NCBI RefSeq assembly: GCF_023243045.1
Contig: NZ_JALKFX010000009.1
Span: 24,908 to 88,907 of the forward strand
DNA from: Frankia sp. AgB32
GTDB taxonomy: Bacteria; Actinomycetota; Actinomycetes; Frankiales; Frankiaceae
Length of the DNA stretch: 64,000 nt
Direction of reading: 5' to 3'
This document shows, in pieces, positions 9,769 through 18,704 of the stretch; the first letter of the stretch is position 1, and each line of letters starts with the position of its first letter. Made by a program: the position numbers and the translations under genes. The notes beneath the pieces are model-generated. The model saw only the letters and a program-made list of their open reading frames with translations, was not told where the DNA came from and did not search any database.

Positions 9769-10390
9769 TCTTCCCCAGCAGGCCGACCTCGCGGCGCAGC
9801 AGCGCCCGTTCGGCACCCAGCCGGCTGGCGGCGTCCGCCGCGGCCAGCAGGCCCTGCCGCTCGGTCAGATCGGTGACCGCGGCCGCGGCGACCACGTAGG
9901 ACAGCGCGATCGGGTCGTCCGGGAGGTCCGGCAGGGAGATCTGCACGGTGCCGGTCGCGGCCAGCCGCTGGGCGTAGGTGCGCATGAGCCGCTGCACGGG
10001 CCCGACCGCCTCCCGGGCGGCGTCGGCGTCACCCAGTTCGTCGGGCAGGAACTCCACCTCGCCGAGCAGGTAGGGCGCGCCCTGCTGGTCCACCGCGCCG
10101 ACGCGGAAACGCTGCCCGCCGACGGTGATCAGGGAGAACCGGCCGTCCGGATGCTCCTGGACGCGGCGCATCACGGCGGTGCAACCGACCTCGTGGATCG
10201 CCGGCAGCGCCGGACCGGTCTCGCGGCCGCGACGGATCGCCACCACCCCGAACTGGCGCACCTCGTCGGCCGACTGGGCCATCAGCTCCCGCACCAGTGT
10301 GCGGTAACGCTCCTCGAAGATCTCCAGCGGCAGCACCAGTCCCGGCAACAGCACGGTGCCGAGCGGGAACAGCGGTAGTCGCGTGCTCAT
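9716..10390 (-). CDS. Lon substrate-binding-domain protein
   Basis: A 224-residue stand-alone Lon N-terminal (LON_substr_bdg) domain, without ATPase or protease parts. It begins with LPLFPLGTVLLPGLVLPLEIFEERY, the hallmark start of this family, and contains GGQRFRV. Such proteins are widespread in actinobacteria and their role is unclear. I chose the internal ATG at 10390 because the family begins there; the longer frame to 10579 adds a low-complexity tail. It overlaps the convergent DUF2567-like gene by 53 bases. Confidence 0.85.
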   Translation of the reverse strand: MSTRLPLFPLGTVLLPGLVLPLEIFEERYRTLVRELMAQSADEVRQFGVVAIRRGRETGPALPAIHEVGCTAVMRRVQEHPDGRFSLITVGGQRFRVGAVDQQGAPYLLGEVEFLPDELGDADAAREAVGPVQRLMRTYAQRLAATGTVQISLPDLPDDPIALSYVVAAAAVTDLTERQGLLAAADAASRLGAERALLRREVGLLGKITTIGSSELRRVDPSPN

Positions 10391-10606
10391 CGCCCGTGCC
10401 CTTCCTCCCGGTCCTGCCCCGACCACGTCCCGTCGCCGGACGGTGAGTCCAACCCTGTCCCGTCTGAGCGGTGGTGTCCACGGCTGGAGGACCGCCGGAA
10501 CTGTGATTCTCCTCGACGCCGCCGGTTCCGTCGCCCAGCGCGGCCGCCCGGGGTGGCGCGGGGCAGCGGGGGTCCTCAAAAGCCTGCAACGCTGGACAAT
10601 GGAGCG

Positions 10607-11092
10607 GTGTGGGGAACCGAACCTGAACTGCTCGTCGTCCTTGATCGCCGGCGGGACGCGGACGCTCCCGGCGCCGCGGTGGACCTGACCGCGTTCGGGC
10701 AGGTGACGTCGGGCCTGGCGCCGCGGCTGGTCCTGCTGGTCGCGCCGGCCGGCCGGGCGGGGGAGGTGGCCGCGTTACCGGGGGTGTTCGCGGTGTTCGT
10801 CGACGCGGTGCCCGCCGGGCTGCGGGAGGACCTCAGCCCGGCGGAGAACCTGTTCGTCGACGGCTGGCTGACGCGCCGGGCCGGCAAGGACCGGGGCCCC
10901 GGCGACGGCCGGCCGTGGGACTCGCCGGGTTTCGAGCCGCCGGACCGGCCCGCGCCGCCCGCCGGCCCTGGGAACCCCGCCGGCCCTGGGAACCCCGCCG
11001 GCCCTGGGAACCCCGCCGGCCCTGGGAACGAGGACGGGGACGGCGCCGGCCGGCGCTGGGCGCGGGATCCGGGCGTCGACCCGGACTGCTGA
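10607..11092 (+). CDS. small hypothetical with Pro/Gly/Asn repeats
   Basis: About 161 residues. The first 105 form a compact domain (LLVVLDRRRD, APRLVLLVAP, FVDGWLTRR). The tail is low-complexity PAGPGN repeated about four times. I do not recognise it. Start taken as the GTG at 10607, where the conserved-looking part begins; an in-frame start at 10553 is possible. It is divergent from the Lon-domain gene across about 215 bp. Confidence 0.6.
   Translation: MWGTEPELLVVLDRRRDADAPGAAVDLTAFGQVTSGLAPRLVLLVAPAGRAGEVAALPGVFAVFVDAVPAGLREDLSPAENLFVDGWLTRRAGKDRGPGDGRPWDSPGFEPPDRPAPPAGPGNPAGPGNPAGPGNPAGPGNEDGDGAGRRWARDPGVDPDC
10961..11029 (+). repeat. 18-bp in-frame minisatellite
   Basis: Three exact and one partial copy of GCCGGCCCTGGGAACCCC, encoding the repeated AGPGNP unit of the hypothetical protein. 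Confidence 0.9.
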
Positions 11093-11124
11093 GCGCGGCG
11101 GGCCGTCGCGCTCCGGCGAAGTCG

Positions 11125-13317
11125 TCAGAAGACCCGGCGGGGGACGGACCAGGTCGCGCTGGCACCCGACGAGCGCCACAGCATGTGCAGCTCGTCGCCC
11201 ACCCGGGCGAGGACCTCCAGGTGGCCGTCGAAGTTGCTCTGGATCATCGAGACGGCGTCGACCTTGCCGAGGGTGGGGGCGAACGGTCGCGGCCCGCTCC
11301 AGGCGGGCGTCGACGCGCTGTTGTTCCGGTAGTAGTGGATCAACCCGCCGCCGGCGGCGGGGGTGACCACCTCGAAGTTGTGCGACCCGTCGCCGAACGA
11401 GCTCTGGATGAGCGCCGGGTTGCCGGCCACGCCCTCGCCGAAGACCGGGCCGGTCCGCCACACGGCGGTGTTGTCCCGGGTGAGGTGGACCAGGCGGCTG
11501 CCGACCCGGGCGACGGCCTCCAGCATGCCGGCGCCGCCGCCGAGCGTGCCGTGGATGAGGCTGACGGCGTCGACCTTGCCGAGGTTGGCACCGAACAGCT
11601 TCGGGGCGCTCCACGGGTAGCCGTGGACGTCGTGGTTGCGCCACAGGTGCTGCAGGCCGACGTCGGCGGCCGGGACGAGCAGCTCGAAGTTCCCCTTGGT
11701 CCCCAGCCTGCTCTGGATCAGCGACGGGACGCCGCGGACACCCTGGAACAGCGTGGTGGGCGGGTGCCAGGCGAACGCACCGGTGCTGTCCCGCCACAGG
11801 AAGGAGAGCGTCGAGCCTACCCGGACGGCGACCTCCAGCGGCCCCGGGTTGGCCAGAGTGCTCTGGATCATCGTGACGGCGTCGACCGGGCCGAGGGCCT
11901 GCGCGGTCTGCCACGGGTCGCGCCACGGGTAGCCGGTGGCGTCGTTGTCGCGCCACACGTGCGTCAGCCCGGAGAACTTCGACGGGACGACGACCTCGAA
12001 GTTGCCGACCTTCCCGAGGCCCTTCGACTGCACGAGGACCGGGTTGCCGCCCACGCCGTGACCCCAGCCGAGCTGGCTGGGGGTGTAGCGGCACAGCGCG
12101 AAGCTGTTGGAGCGCATCAGGCAGTCGGCCGGGGCGGGGGCGCAGCTGTCGCAGTTGCCGTTGGGCGTCTGGAACACGCCCCACTGGCCGCCGCAGTCGC
12201 AGTTCGCGCCGCCGTACTCGTCCGGGGCGCCGAAGATGTGCCCGGTCTCGTGGGTGAAGACCCGGTCGATGTTGTCCGGCCCCCAGCCGTCGTTGGCGTA
12301 CTGCATGACGATCCGGGGCCCGCCCACCGACGAGTACGCGAAGTAGCCGAGCGGGTATTTCGTGAAGAACGCGCAGTACGCCCAGTCGGTGCCGAGCTTG
12401 CCGCGCAGCGCGTCGACGTAGGCGTAGACCCCGTCGAAGTTCGCCGCGTAGCCGAGCCGGTCCATCGTCGGGTCCCGCCAGAGCGCCTCCAGGTCGGCGG
12501 CCTTCGGGTTGGCCGGCACGGACAGCCGCACGATCTGGATGTCGTAGTGGAACGCCAGCCCCGCCGCCGGATTGGTGGTGGCGTACCAGGACAGCCCGTT
12601 CTGCACCTCGGCGACGACCTTGGTCCGTTCGGCCGCGGAGAACTGCAGGTCCGTCGTCGGCCCCTCGACGATGACGAGCCCGATGGCCACCGAGCCCTCC
12701 AGCCGGGAGCTGGTGGGCGAACCGGCCGTTGCCGGCGTGGCGACGGCCGTGCTGTCCGGCGTCGCCAGGGTCGCGAGCGGGCTGAAGTGGTCCGCACGTC
12801 CGTTCGGGGTGACCTGGGTGTCGGCGCCGAGTCCCGGCGCGCCGCCGGACGCGCCGCGCGGCGGTGGGACGTCGGTGCAGGGCCGGTCCATGTCCCAGCC
12901 GTGGCCGTCGCGGGGCCGGTCGTCCTTGAGCCGCCGGTAGGCGGAACTCGCGCGCAGCCGGAAGGCGTCGAGACCGAGCGTCTCGGCCCGGTTGAGGCCG
13001 GGGCTGACGCCCGTGGTGGACACGACGCTGCCGTCGGCGGGGGGCAGCAGGCCGGCGAGGCCGCGTACGCCACTCGTCGCGGCCGCCGACACCTCGGGCG
13101 GCGTCGGCCGCGGTCGGCCCAGGACCCGCACGCGACCGTAGTGGTGCAGGGCGCGTTCGCCGCCCGGCGCCGCGGCGGCCGGGACGCCGTCCGGCTGGCC
13201 CGGGCCCGCGGCGTGCGCCGCGGACGCCCCCGGGCCAACGCCCGGGGTGGCGACGTCCGGCGCCACACCGGACGGGGTTATCAGCGCGCGCTCGTCAACC
13301 GGTACGTCCCCCGCCAT
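11125..13317 (-). CDS. zinc metalloprotease with C-terminal repeat propeller
   Basis: A 730-residue protein. HETGHIFGAPD at residues 356-366 gives the HExxHxxGxxD zinc site of metzincin-like peptidases. A Cys-rich stretch follows it (CDCGG, CDSC). The C-terminal 300 residues hold six alternating units built on NFEVVVP...LTHVWRDND and LEVAVRVG...LSFLWRDS, so probably a PLL-like beta-propeller for binding. The first 200 residues are low-complexity and show no signal peptide, so its export route is unclear. AAAGGA upstream supports the ATG at 13317. Substrate unknown. Confidence 0.85.
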   Translation of the reverse strand: MAGDVPVDERALITPSGVAPDVATPGVGPGASAAHAAGPGQPDGVPAAAAPGGERALHHYGRVRVLGRPRPTPPEVSAAATSGVRGLAGLLPPADGSVVSTTGVSPGLNRAETLGLDAFRLRASSAYRRLKDDRPRDGHGWDMDRPCTDVPPPRGASGGAPGLGADTQVTPNGRADHFSPLATLATPDSTAVATPATAGSPTSSRLEGSVAIGLVIVEGPTTDLQFSAAERTKVVAEVQNGLSWYATTNPAAGLAFHYDIQIVRLSVPANPKAADLEALWRDPTMDRLGYAANFDGVYAYVDALRGKLGTDWAYCAFFTKYPLGYFAYSSVGGPRIVMQYANDGWGPDNIDRVFTHETGHIFGAPDEYGGANCDCGGQWGVFQTPNGNCDSCAPAPADCLMRSNSFALCRYTPSQLGWGHGVGGNPVLVQSKGLGKVGNFEVVVPSKFSGLTHVWRDNDATGYPWRDPWQTAQALGPVDAVTMIQSTLANPGPLEVAVRVGSTLSFLWRDSTGAFAWHPPTTLFQGVRGVPSLIQSRLGTKGNFELLVPAADVGLQHLWRNHDVHGYPWSAPKLFGANLGKVDAVSLIHGTLGGGAGMLEAVARVGSRLVHLTRDNTAVWRTGPVFGEGVAGNPALIQSSFGDGSHNFEVVTPAAGGGLIHYYRNNSASTPAWSGPRPFAPTLGKVDAVSMIQSNFDGHLEVLARVGDELHMLWRSSGASATWSVPRRVF

Positions 13318-13491
13318 GCGTGATCGTTGTCCTTTCGAGGCGAATGGCTGTGCGGAGTTGTATCGCGTTGCGGCGCCGTTGTGTCGCGTTTGGTGGAAGC
13401 GGGCACGTCCGCTACCGATCCGAGGTATTTGAGCCGCCTCGCCGGTCCCGCGGCGGTCGGTTCTCCCCGTCGGCGCCCGCGGCGCCGTGGA

Positions 13492-13692
13492 TCAGCGGCC
13501 CGGCGGCATACCGGGAGTGGCCGAGGGTGCGTCCGACCAGGCCGAGCCGACCGCGGAGCGTTGCTGCGAGCCCATGGACTCGGCCACCTTGCGCATGATC
13601 GCTTCCACCAGTCGCACGGCCTCGGCCGTCGCGAGGTTCAGCACGATCTCCGAGTCTCCGGCGACCTGAAAGCGCACCGACACGTCCGCCAT
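13492..13692 (-). CDS. 66-residue conserved-looking small protein
   Basis: Starts with MADVSVRFQVAGDSEIVLNL and has a predicted amphipathic helix (EAVRLVEAIMRKVAESM). The tail is disordered. A strong ribosome-binding site (AGGAAGGGG) precedes the ATG at 13692, which is why I prefer it to the much longer frame running antisense through the NIF3-family gene. I do not recognise it. Its composition is less extreme than that of its neighbours. Confidence 0.6.
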   Translation of the reverse strand: MADVSVRFQVAGDSEIVLNLATAEAVRLVEAIMRKVAESMGSQQRSAVGSAWSDAPSATPGMPPGR

Positions 13693-13848
13693 GACGAGTT
13701 CCCCTTCCTCGTGGCTCGCTCCCAGTCGGGCGCGTCGCCATCGGTACGTTACGGGGCGAAGGAGACGTTGCGCGCAGCACCTCGGCGCCACCCGATCGGG
13801 TGTGACCGGCTGGCAGACGGCCGCGACGGTCCGGGTAGGGTCACCGTG

Positions 13849-14781
13849 ATGAACGCTGGGTTGGCAACGGTCCGTGACTGCATCGCGGTGCTGGAGGAGG
13901 CCTACCCGCCCGGCTGGGCGCAGTCCTGGGACGCGGTGGGTCTGGCGGCCGGAGACCCGGACGCGCAGGTGGCCGCGGTGCACTTCGCCGTCGATCCCAC
14001 CCCCGAGGTCGCCGCCGAGGCGGTGGCGGGCGGCGCGGGGCTGCTGGTCACCCACCATCCGCTGTTCCTGCGCGGGGTCCATGGCGTCGCGGAGACGACG
14101 CCAGGCGGACGGGTGGTGGCGAACCTGGTCCGCGGCGGGGTCGCGCTGTACACCGCGCACACCAACGCCGACGTCGCCGACCCCGGCGTCAGCGACGCGC
14201 TCGGCGCCGCGCTCGGACTGCGCGACCTCCGCTCCCTCACCGATGCCGACGCCGGCACTGGCACCGACGCCGGCACTGGGACCGACGCCGGCACTGGCAC
14301 CGACGCCGGCACTGGCACCGACGCCGGCGACCGGCCCGCGGCGAACGGCGCCGCGGTGTGCCGGGGGCTTGGCCGGATCGGCGAGCTGCCCGTGCCCGAA
14401 CCGCTTGGCGAGTTCTGCGCCCGCGTCGCCCGGTCGCTGCCGTCGACCGCGGGGGGCGTGCGCGCCACGGGGCCGGCGCAGCGGCTCGTGCGGCGGGTGG
14501 CGGTGTGCGGTGGCTCGGGTGGCGAGCTGGCCGGCGCCGCGGCGGCCGCGGGCGCGGACGTGCTGGTCACCGCGGACGGCCGGCACCACCACGTGCTCGA
14601 CGCGGTCGGCGCGTATCCGGTCGCGATCGTCGACGTGGCCCACTGGGCGAGCGAGTGGCCGTGGTTGGCCGTGGCGGCCGCGCGTCTGCGCACGGGTCTG
14701 CGAGCGCGGGGACGTACGGTGAGTGCGTCGGTGTCCGCTATCGTGACCGATCCCTGGCGGTTGCACGCTCCGTCCCGGTAG
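13849..14781 (+). CDS. NIF3/DUF34-family dinuclear metal-centre protein
   Basis: A 310-residue member of the Nif3-like family (often called GTP cyclohydrolase I type 2; true role uncertain). Metal-ligand motifs visible are THHPLFLRG, YTAHTNAD and, near the C-terminus, VDVAHWASEW. An in-frame minisatellite inserts GTGTDA repeats between the two halves at about residues 133-161. The ATG at 13849 sits directly after an in-frame GTG. It is followed 42 bp later by the coiled-coil zinc-ribbon gene, the usual actinobacterial pairing. Confidence 0.9.
   Translation: MNAGLATVRDCIAVLEEAYPPGWAQSWDAVGLAAGDPDAQVAAVHFAVDPTPEVAAEAVAGGAGLLVTHHPLFLRGVHGVAETTPGGRVVANLVRGGVALYTAHTNADVADPGVSDALGAALGLRDLRSLTDADAGTGTDAGTGTDAGTGTDAGTGTDAGDRPAANGAAVCRGLGRIGELPVPEPLGEFCARVARSLPSTAGGVRATGPAQRLVRRVAVCGGSGGELAGAAAAAGADVLVTADGRHHHVLDAVGAYPVAIVDVAHWASEWPWLAVAAARLRTGLRARGRTVSASVSAIVTDPWRLHAPSR
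14245..14331 (+). repeat. 18-bp in-frame minisatellite in NIF3-family gene
   Basis: Four full and one partial copy of ACCGACGCCGGCACTGGC; the first copy differs in its first bases. It encodes GTGTDA-type repeats in a surface loop. Confidence 0.9.
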
Positions 14782-14823
14782 ACCGCGCGGCGGCAGGGAT
14801 CAGGGCATTCCGGTGAGGAGTAC

Positions 14824-15567
14824 ATGAAGGCCGACCCAGCAATCCAGCTCCGCCTGCTCGACCTGCAGGCGCTCGACTCCGGCATCGACCGGCTCGCCGC
14901 CCGTCGGCGCGGGCTGCCGGAACTCGCTGTCATCACCGAACGGACCGCGGCCCTGCGCGCCCTCGACGACGATGTCGTCGAGGTGCGGACCGAACTGGGT
15001 GACGTCACCCGCGTCCAGCGCCGGCTGGAGAACGAGATCGATCTGGTCCGCACCCGCGCGGAACGCGACTCCCAACGCCTCGACTCCGGCGCCGTGTCCA
15101 ACGCGCGCGAGCTGGAGAACCTGCAGTCGGAGCTGGCATCGCTGGCCCGCCGCCAGGGCGCCCTCGAGGACGAGGCGCTGGAGAAGATGGAATCGGTCGA
15201 GGCCCTGGAGAGCCGGCTCGCGGAGCTGGGCAAGCGCCACGACGACCTGACCGCCGAGATCGACACGGCGAACGCCGGCCGGGACAAGTCCTTCGCGGAG
15301 ATCGACAGTGAGACCGGCCGGCTGCGCGGTGAACGCGATGCCCTCGCCCCGCAGTTGCCGGACGCGCTGATCACCCTGTACGAGCGCATCCGGGCATCGT
15401 CGAGTGGCGTGGGTGCCGCGGCGCTGCTGCGCCGGCGCTGCCAGGGCTGCCATCTGGAGCTGTCCGGCGGTGATCTGCGGGCGGTCGCGGCGGCCCCGGC
15501 CGACGAGGTCGTGCGGTGCGAGGAATGCCGGCGCATCCTGGTCCGTACCCCCGAGTCCGGGCTGTAG
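14824..15567 (+). CDS. coiled-coil zinc-ribbon protein (DUF164/CdsZ-like)
   Basis: 247 residues. A long coiled coil with heptads of Leu, Glu and Arg covers about residues 10-180. A C-terminal C4 zinc ribbon follows, with CQGCHLEL and CEECRRIL. This is the standard architecture of the family found next to NIF3-like proteins and the RNase H/phosphatase fusion. GAGGAG about 8 bp upstream supports the ATG. Likely cytoplasmic; biochemical role not settled. Confidence 0.9.
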   Translation: MKADPAIQLRLLDLQALDSGIDRLAARRRGLPELAVITERTAALRALDDDVVEVRTELGDVTRVQRRLENEIDLVRTRAERDSQRLDSGAVSNARELENLQSELASLARRQGALEDEALEKMESVEALESRLAELGKRHDDLTAEIDTANAGRDKSFAEIDSETGRLRGERDALAPQLPDALITLYERIRASSSGVGAAALLRRRCQGCHLELSGGDLRAVAAAPADEVVRCEECRRILVRTPESGL

Positions 15568-15572
15568 CGCCA

Positions 15573-15615
15573 AAGGTTCGACAGCGTCAAGGTTCGACAG
15601 CGTCAAGGTTCGACG
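15573..15615 (+). repeat. 16-bp tandem repeat in intergenic space
   Basis: Two full and one partial copy of AAGGTTCGACAGCGTC, starting just after the zinc-ribbon gene. Confidence 0.85.
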
Positions 15616-15681
15616 GGGCCGCCGGGCTGGCCGCACGAACGCGCCGGGCCGGGTGTGGTGGCAGGGCGAGGGGAGTGGCAG

Positions 15682-16818
15682 ATGGGGACCGAGCGCAGGC
15701 TGGTCGTCGAGGCGGACGGCGGCTCCCGGGGCAATCCGGGCCCGGCGGGCTACGGCGCCGTCGTCCGCGACGCGGCGGACGGATCGGTGCTCGCCGAACG
15801 CGCCGCGTCGATCGGCCGGGCGACGAACAACGTCGCCGAGTACTCGGGGCTCATCGCCGGCCTGCGGGCCGCCGCGGAGCTCGCGCCCGGCGCCGAGGTG
15901 GAGGTCCGGATGGACTCCAAGCTCGTCGTCGAGCAGATGAGCGGCCGCTGGAAGATCAAGCATCCGTCGATGCGCCCGCTGGCCGACGAGGCCGCCGGCC
16001 TCGCCCGCGAGTTCGCCACCGTGCGCTACCAGTGGGTGCCGCGCGCCCGCAACGGCGCCGCCGACCGCCTCGCCAACGAGGCGATGGACGCCGCGGCCGC
16101 CGGGCGCACCTGGGAGCCCTCCGTCCCGCAGTCCCCGGACCCGTCGCCGCACCGCGCGCCGACCACCAACCGGCTCTCCGGCTGGATGGCGCCACCCGCG
16201 CCGCCGATGACCACGGTGCTGCTGCGGCACGGCCAGACCCCGCTGTCGGTGGAGAAGCGTTTCAGCGGCACGGTCGAGGCGGCCCTGACCGACCTCGGCC
16301 TGGAGCAGGCCGCCGCGGCCGCCCGCCGGCTGCGCGACGAGCCGTTCGACCTGATCGTCAGCTCCCCGCTCAAGCGCGCCCGGCAGACCGCCGAGGCGCT
16401 GGGCCGCGACTACACCATCGACGACGACCTGCGCGAGACCAGCTTCGGCGCCTGGGAGGGGCTGACCTTCGGCGAGGTGCGCGAGCGCTTCCCCGAGGAG
16501 CTCAACGCCTGGCTCGCCGACCCGCACGTGCCCCCGCCCGGCGGGGAAAGCCTGATCGCCACGGTCGCCCGGGTGGCGATGGTCCGCAACCGCCTGCTCG
16601 CCGAGTATCCCGGCCAGCGGATCCTGATCGTCTCGCACGTCACGCCGATCAAGGGCCTGACCCAGCTCGCGCTGGCCGCGGAGCCGACCGTGCTCTACCG
16701 CCTGCACCTGGACCTCGTCTCGCTCAGCACCATCGACTGGTACTCCGACGGCCCCGCCGTGCTGCGCGGCTTCAACGACACCCACCACGCCGCCGACCTG
16801 ACCAGCTCCGGCGAGTAG
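15682..16818 (+). CDS. bifunctional RNase H / histidine phosphatase
   Basis: A 378-residue fusion, as in mycobacterial Rv2228c. The N-terminal RNase HI domain shows VEADGGSRGNPGP with the first catalytic Asp, NNVAEYSGL with Glu, MDSKLVV with Asp, and a later Asp near ADRLANEAM. After a Pro/Ser linker, a phosphoglycerate-mutase-like domain begins with LLRHGQT (catalytic His) and includes SSPLKRARQTAE, GAWEGL and VSHVTPIK. The second domain is CobC-like (alpha-ribazole phosphatase). GGGAG before the ATG at 15682 supports this start over the upstream GTG. Confidence 0.94.
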   Translation: MGTERRLVVEADGGSRGNPGPAGYGAVVRDAADGSVLAERAASIGRATNNVAEYSGLIAGLRAAAELAPGAEVEVRMDSKLVVEQMSGRWKIKHPSMRPLADEAAGLAREFATVRYQWVPRARNGAADRLANEAMDAAAAGRTWEPSVPQSPDPSPHRAPTTNRLSGWMAPPAPPMTTVLLRHGQTPLSVEKRFSGTVEAALTDLGLEQAAAAARRLRDEPFDLIVSSPLKRARQTAEALGRDYTIDDDLRETSFGAWEGLTFGEVRERFPEELNAWLADPHVPPPGGESLIATVARVAMVRNRLLAEYPGQRILIVSHVTPIKGLTQLALAAEPTVLYRLHLDLVSLSTIDWYSDGPAVLRGFNDTHHAADLTSSGE

Positions 16819-16828
16819 CTGCGACCAC

Positions 16829-16901
16829 TGGCGCCACTGTGGCGCCAGCGGCGCCACAAAACGGCTTGACATGGCGCCATCGGCGGCGCCATGATGGCGG
16901 C
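16829..16901 (+). promoter_or_regulatory. promoter with five operator palindromes, leaderless start
   Basis: Five copies of the palindrome TGGCGCCA, or CGGCGCCA with one mismatch, at 16829-16836, 16840-16847, 16849-16856, 16872-16879 and 16884-16891. A TTGACA at 16866-16871 and a CATGAT at 16890-16895 (18-bp spacer) would start transcription at about 16902, the A of the ATG. The transcript would then have no leader. Two palindromes cover the spacer and -10, fitting autorepression by the ribbon-helix-helix protein encoded next. Confidence 0.7.
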
Positions 16902-17432
16902 ATGGACCTGACGCCCTATGTGGAGAACCTCCGCGCCGAGCTGCTGGCCGCGGCCGACTCGGGTGAGGCCAGGGCGATGGCCGAACGGCTGGTGGCCGCC
17001 GTCTCCTCGGCGTCCCGGCTGGCCATGCTCGACGTCCTCTCCGCCGCCGCGGAGGAGATCACCCGCGACCTCGCCCCCGGCTCGGTGGAACTCAGGCTCC
17101 GCGGGCGCGACCCCTCCTTCGCGGTGACCCCCCCGGACCTGCCGGAACCAGCCGACGCCAGCCGCGTCGCCGCGCCGGCGGCGATGGCCGTCGGCGAGCC
17201 GTCGTCGCCGTCCACCGACGGCCGTGACGGCCCCGCGGCCCGCATCAACTTCCGCCCGCCCGAGCGGGTCAAGCTCGCCATCGAAGCGGCGGCCGCGGCC
17301 GAGGGCCTGTCCGTCAACGCCTGGCTCGTCCGGGTCACCTCCGCGGCCCTCGCCGTCCCCGACAGTGGCGACGGCCATCAGCACGGCGGCCGTCGCGATG
17401 GCGGTGGCCGCTTCGTCGGCTGGGTCGGCTGA
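16902..17432 (+). CDS. ribbon-helix-helix (HicB/Arc-type) regulator
   Basis: A 176-residue protein. The N-terminal 65 residues are alpha-helical. A linker follows, then a C-terminal ribbon-helix-helix domain beginning INFRPPERVKLAIEAAA and continuing AEGLSVNAWLVRVTSAAL, the pattern of HicB-type antitoxins. No HicA toxin is nearby; the partner gene 150 bp downstream is a DUF4097 protein, a pairing common in actinobacteria. It probably binds the palindromes at its own promoter (inference). No ribosome-binding site is visible, consistent with a leaderless message. Confidence 0.8.
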   Translation: MDLTPYVENLRAELLAAADSGEARAMAERLVAAVSSASRLAMLDVLSAAAEEITRDLAPGSVELRLRGRDPSFAVTPPDLPEPADASRVAAPAAMAVGEPSSPSTDGRDGPAARINFRPPERVKLAIEAAAAAEGLSVNAWLVRVTSAALAVPDSGDGHQHGGRRDGGGRFVGWVG

Positions 17433-17582
17433 CCCGCTCCAACCTGTCCTGTCGACTGTCCTTTCCGAGCTCTTCCGACGCCCGTTGCGCAGCCTGCCTC
17501 GGCCCGCCCGCCCTGGCTTGCCGCGTCCCCCGCTGTTCTCCCGACCTGAGCATCCGCCCGCCACGCAACGGAGGAGCCCGCC

Positions 17583-18422
17583 GTGCCCACTTTCGACACC
17601 CCCGATCCGATCACGGTCGACCTGCGGATGGCGGACGGCCGGGTGGAGCTTGTCGCGAGCGACCGGACGGACACCGTCGTGCAGATCGACCCGGGCACCC
17701 GGGTCGGCGCGGCCGGCCGCGTGCGGGTCGACTACGACCGCGGCCTGCTGTCGATCAAGACGCCCGTCAACGGCCGGTTCCGCTCCCGCTCCGAATCGGT
17801 CACGATCGTGATCGAGCTGCCCAGCCGATCGAGCCTGCTGGTCCGGGCGGCAAAGGTGGAGATCGTGGCGACCGGTGTCCTCGGCGAATGCCGCCTGCAC
17901 GGCGCGAGCGGCCAGGTAGCCCTGGAGCGCACCGCCGAGCTGCAGGCCCATTTCGCCGACGTCGACCTCGACATCGCCCGCGTCACCGGTTCCGCCGAGG
18001 TGAAAAGCGCCCGGGGCGTGGTGCGCATCGGCGAGCTGGAGAGCTCCGCCGACGTCCAGTCCGGCCACTGCACCGTCACGATCGGCCGCGCCGGCGGCCG
18101 GCTGTCCGTCGCCACCGCCGGCGGCGACGTCACCATTCACCGCGCCGAGAGCAGCGTCACCGCGCGCACCGCGAAGGGCAGCCTGCGCGTGCGCGAGGCG
18201 GCCCGCGACCGCATCGACCTCGCCACCGGCATCGGCGACGTCGAGGTCGGCATCCGCCCCGGCTCGGCCGCCTGGGTCGACGCCTTCACCAAGTCCGGCG
18301 CCGTGCGCAACCATCTGCCCCCGCGCGAAAGCCCCAAGGACTTCGCCGAACGGGTCGAGGTCCGCACCCGCACCCACCGCGGCGAAATAGACATCCGCGC
18401 CGCCCACCCCACCCCGGCCTGA
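17583..18422 (+). CDS. DUF4097 beta-helix protein
   Basis: 279 residues, almost all short beta-strand repeats with alternating hydrophobic residues (ADVDLDIARVTGSAEVKSAR, GDVTIHRAESSVTART), typical of DUF4097/adhesin-like beta-helices. No signal peptide or membrane segment. GGAGG at about 17571 supports the GTG start. Probably co-transcribed with the preceding regulator, although 150 bp separate them. Confidence 0.85.
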   Translation: MPTFDTPDPITVDLRMADGRVELVASDRTDTVVQIDPGTRVGAAGRVRVDYDRGLLSIKTPVNGRFRSRSESVTIVIELPSRSSLLVRAAKVEIVATGVLGECRLHGASGQVALERTAELQAHFADVDLDIARVTGSAEVKSARGVVRIGELESSADVQSGHCTVTIGRAGGRLSVATAGGDVTIHRAESSVTARTAKGSLRVREAARDRIDLATGIGDVEVGIRPGSAAWVDAFTKSGAVRNHLPPRESPKDFAERVEVRTRTHRGEIDIRAAHPTPA

Positions 18423-18446
18423 CCAACCCCGGAGCACCGACCCACC

Positions 18447-18623
18447 ATGATTATGACGGGCCTACGGCCCACCCTCGTCCAGTACCTCGCGACCTGCGCC
18501 CAACGAGCCGATCCGGACCCGGCGGCCAGCAGCTCGGCTCCTGACGGCGCCGCGGAACACCTTGATCAGAAAAACTGGCTGGCGGACGCCTCGGACCAGG
18601 CGAGCAGCCGACCGCAATCGTGA
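18447..18623 (+). CDS. possible 58-residue ORF
   Basis: ATG ATT ATG start soon after the DUF4097 stop, ending at a TGA. The product is rich in Ala, Ser and Asp and resembles nothing I know. It could be a small gene, the eroded start of a lost third cistron, or chance. The following DNA to 18704 shows nothing further. Confidence 0.25.
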   Translation: MIMTGLRPTLVQYLATCAQRADPDPAASSSAPDGAAEHLDQKNWLADASDQASSRPQS

Positions 18624-18704
18624 ACTTGCGACGGATCATGGGTGGCAGCCGGACAACCCACTATGTCGACGCCGCAGATCCGACCGTTCTTATCACCCTT
18701 GTGA

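Noticed and set aside
10915-13323. 802-codon plus-strand frame
   Set aside because: Antisense to the metalloprotease, whose HExxH site and repeats are clear.
16902-18422. Classical HicAB toxin-antitoxin pair
   Set aside because: Only the HicB-like regulator is present; the partner is a DUF4097 beta-helix protein with no RNase motif.
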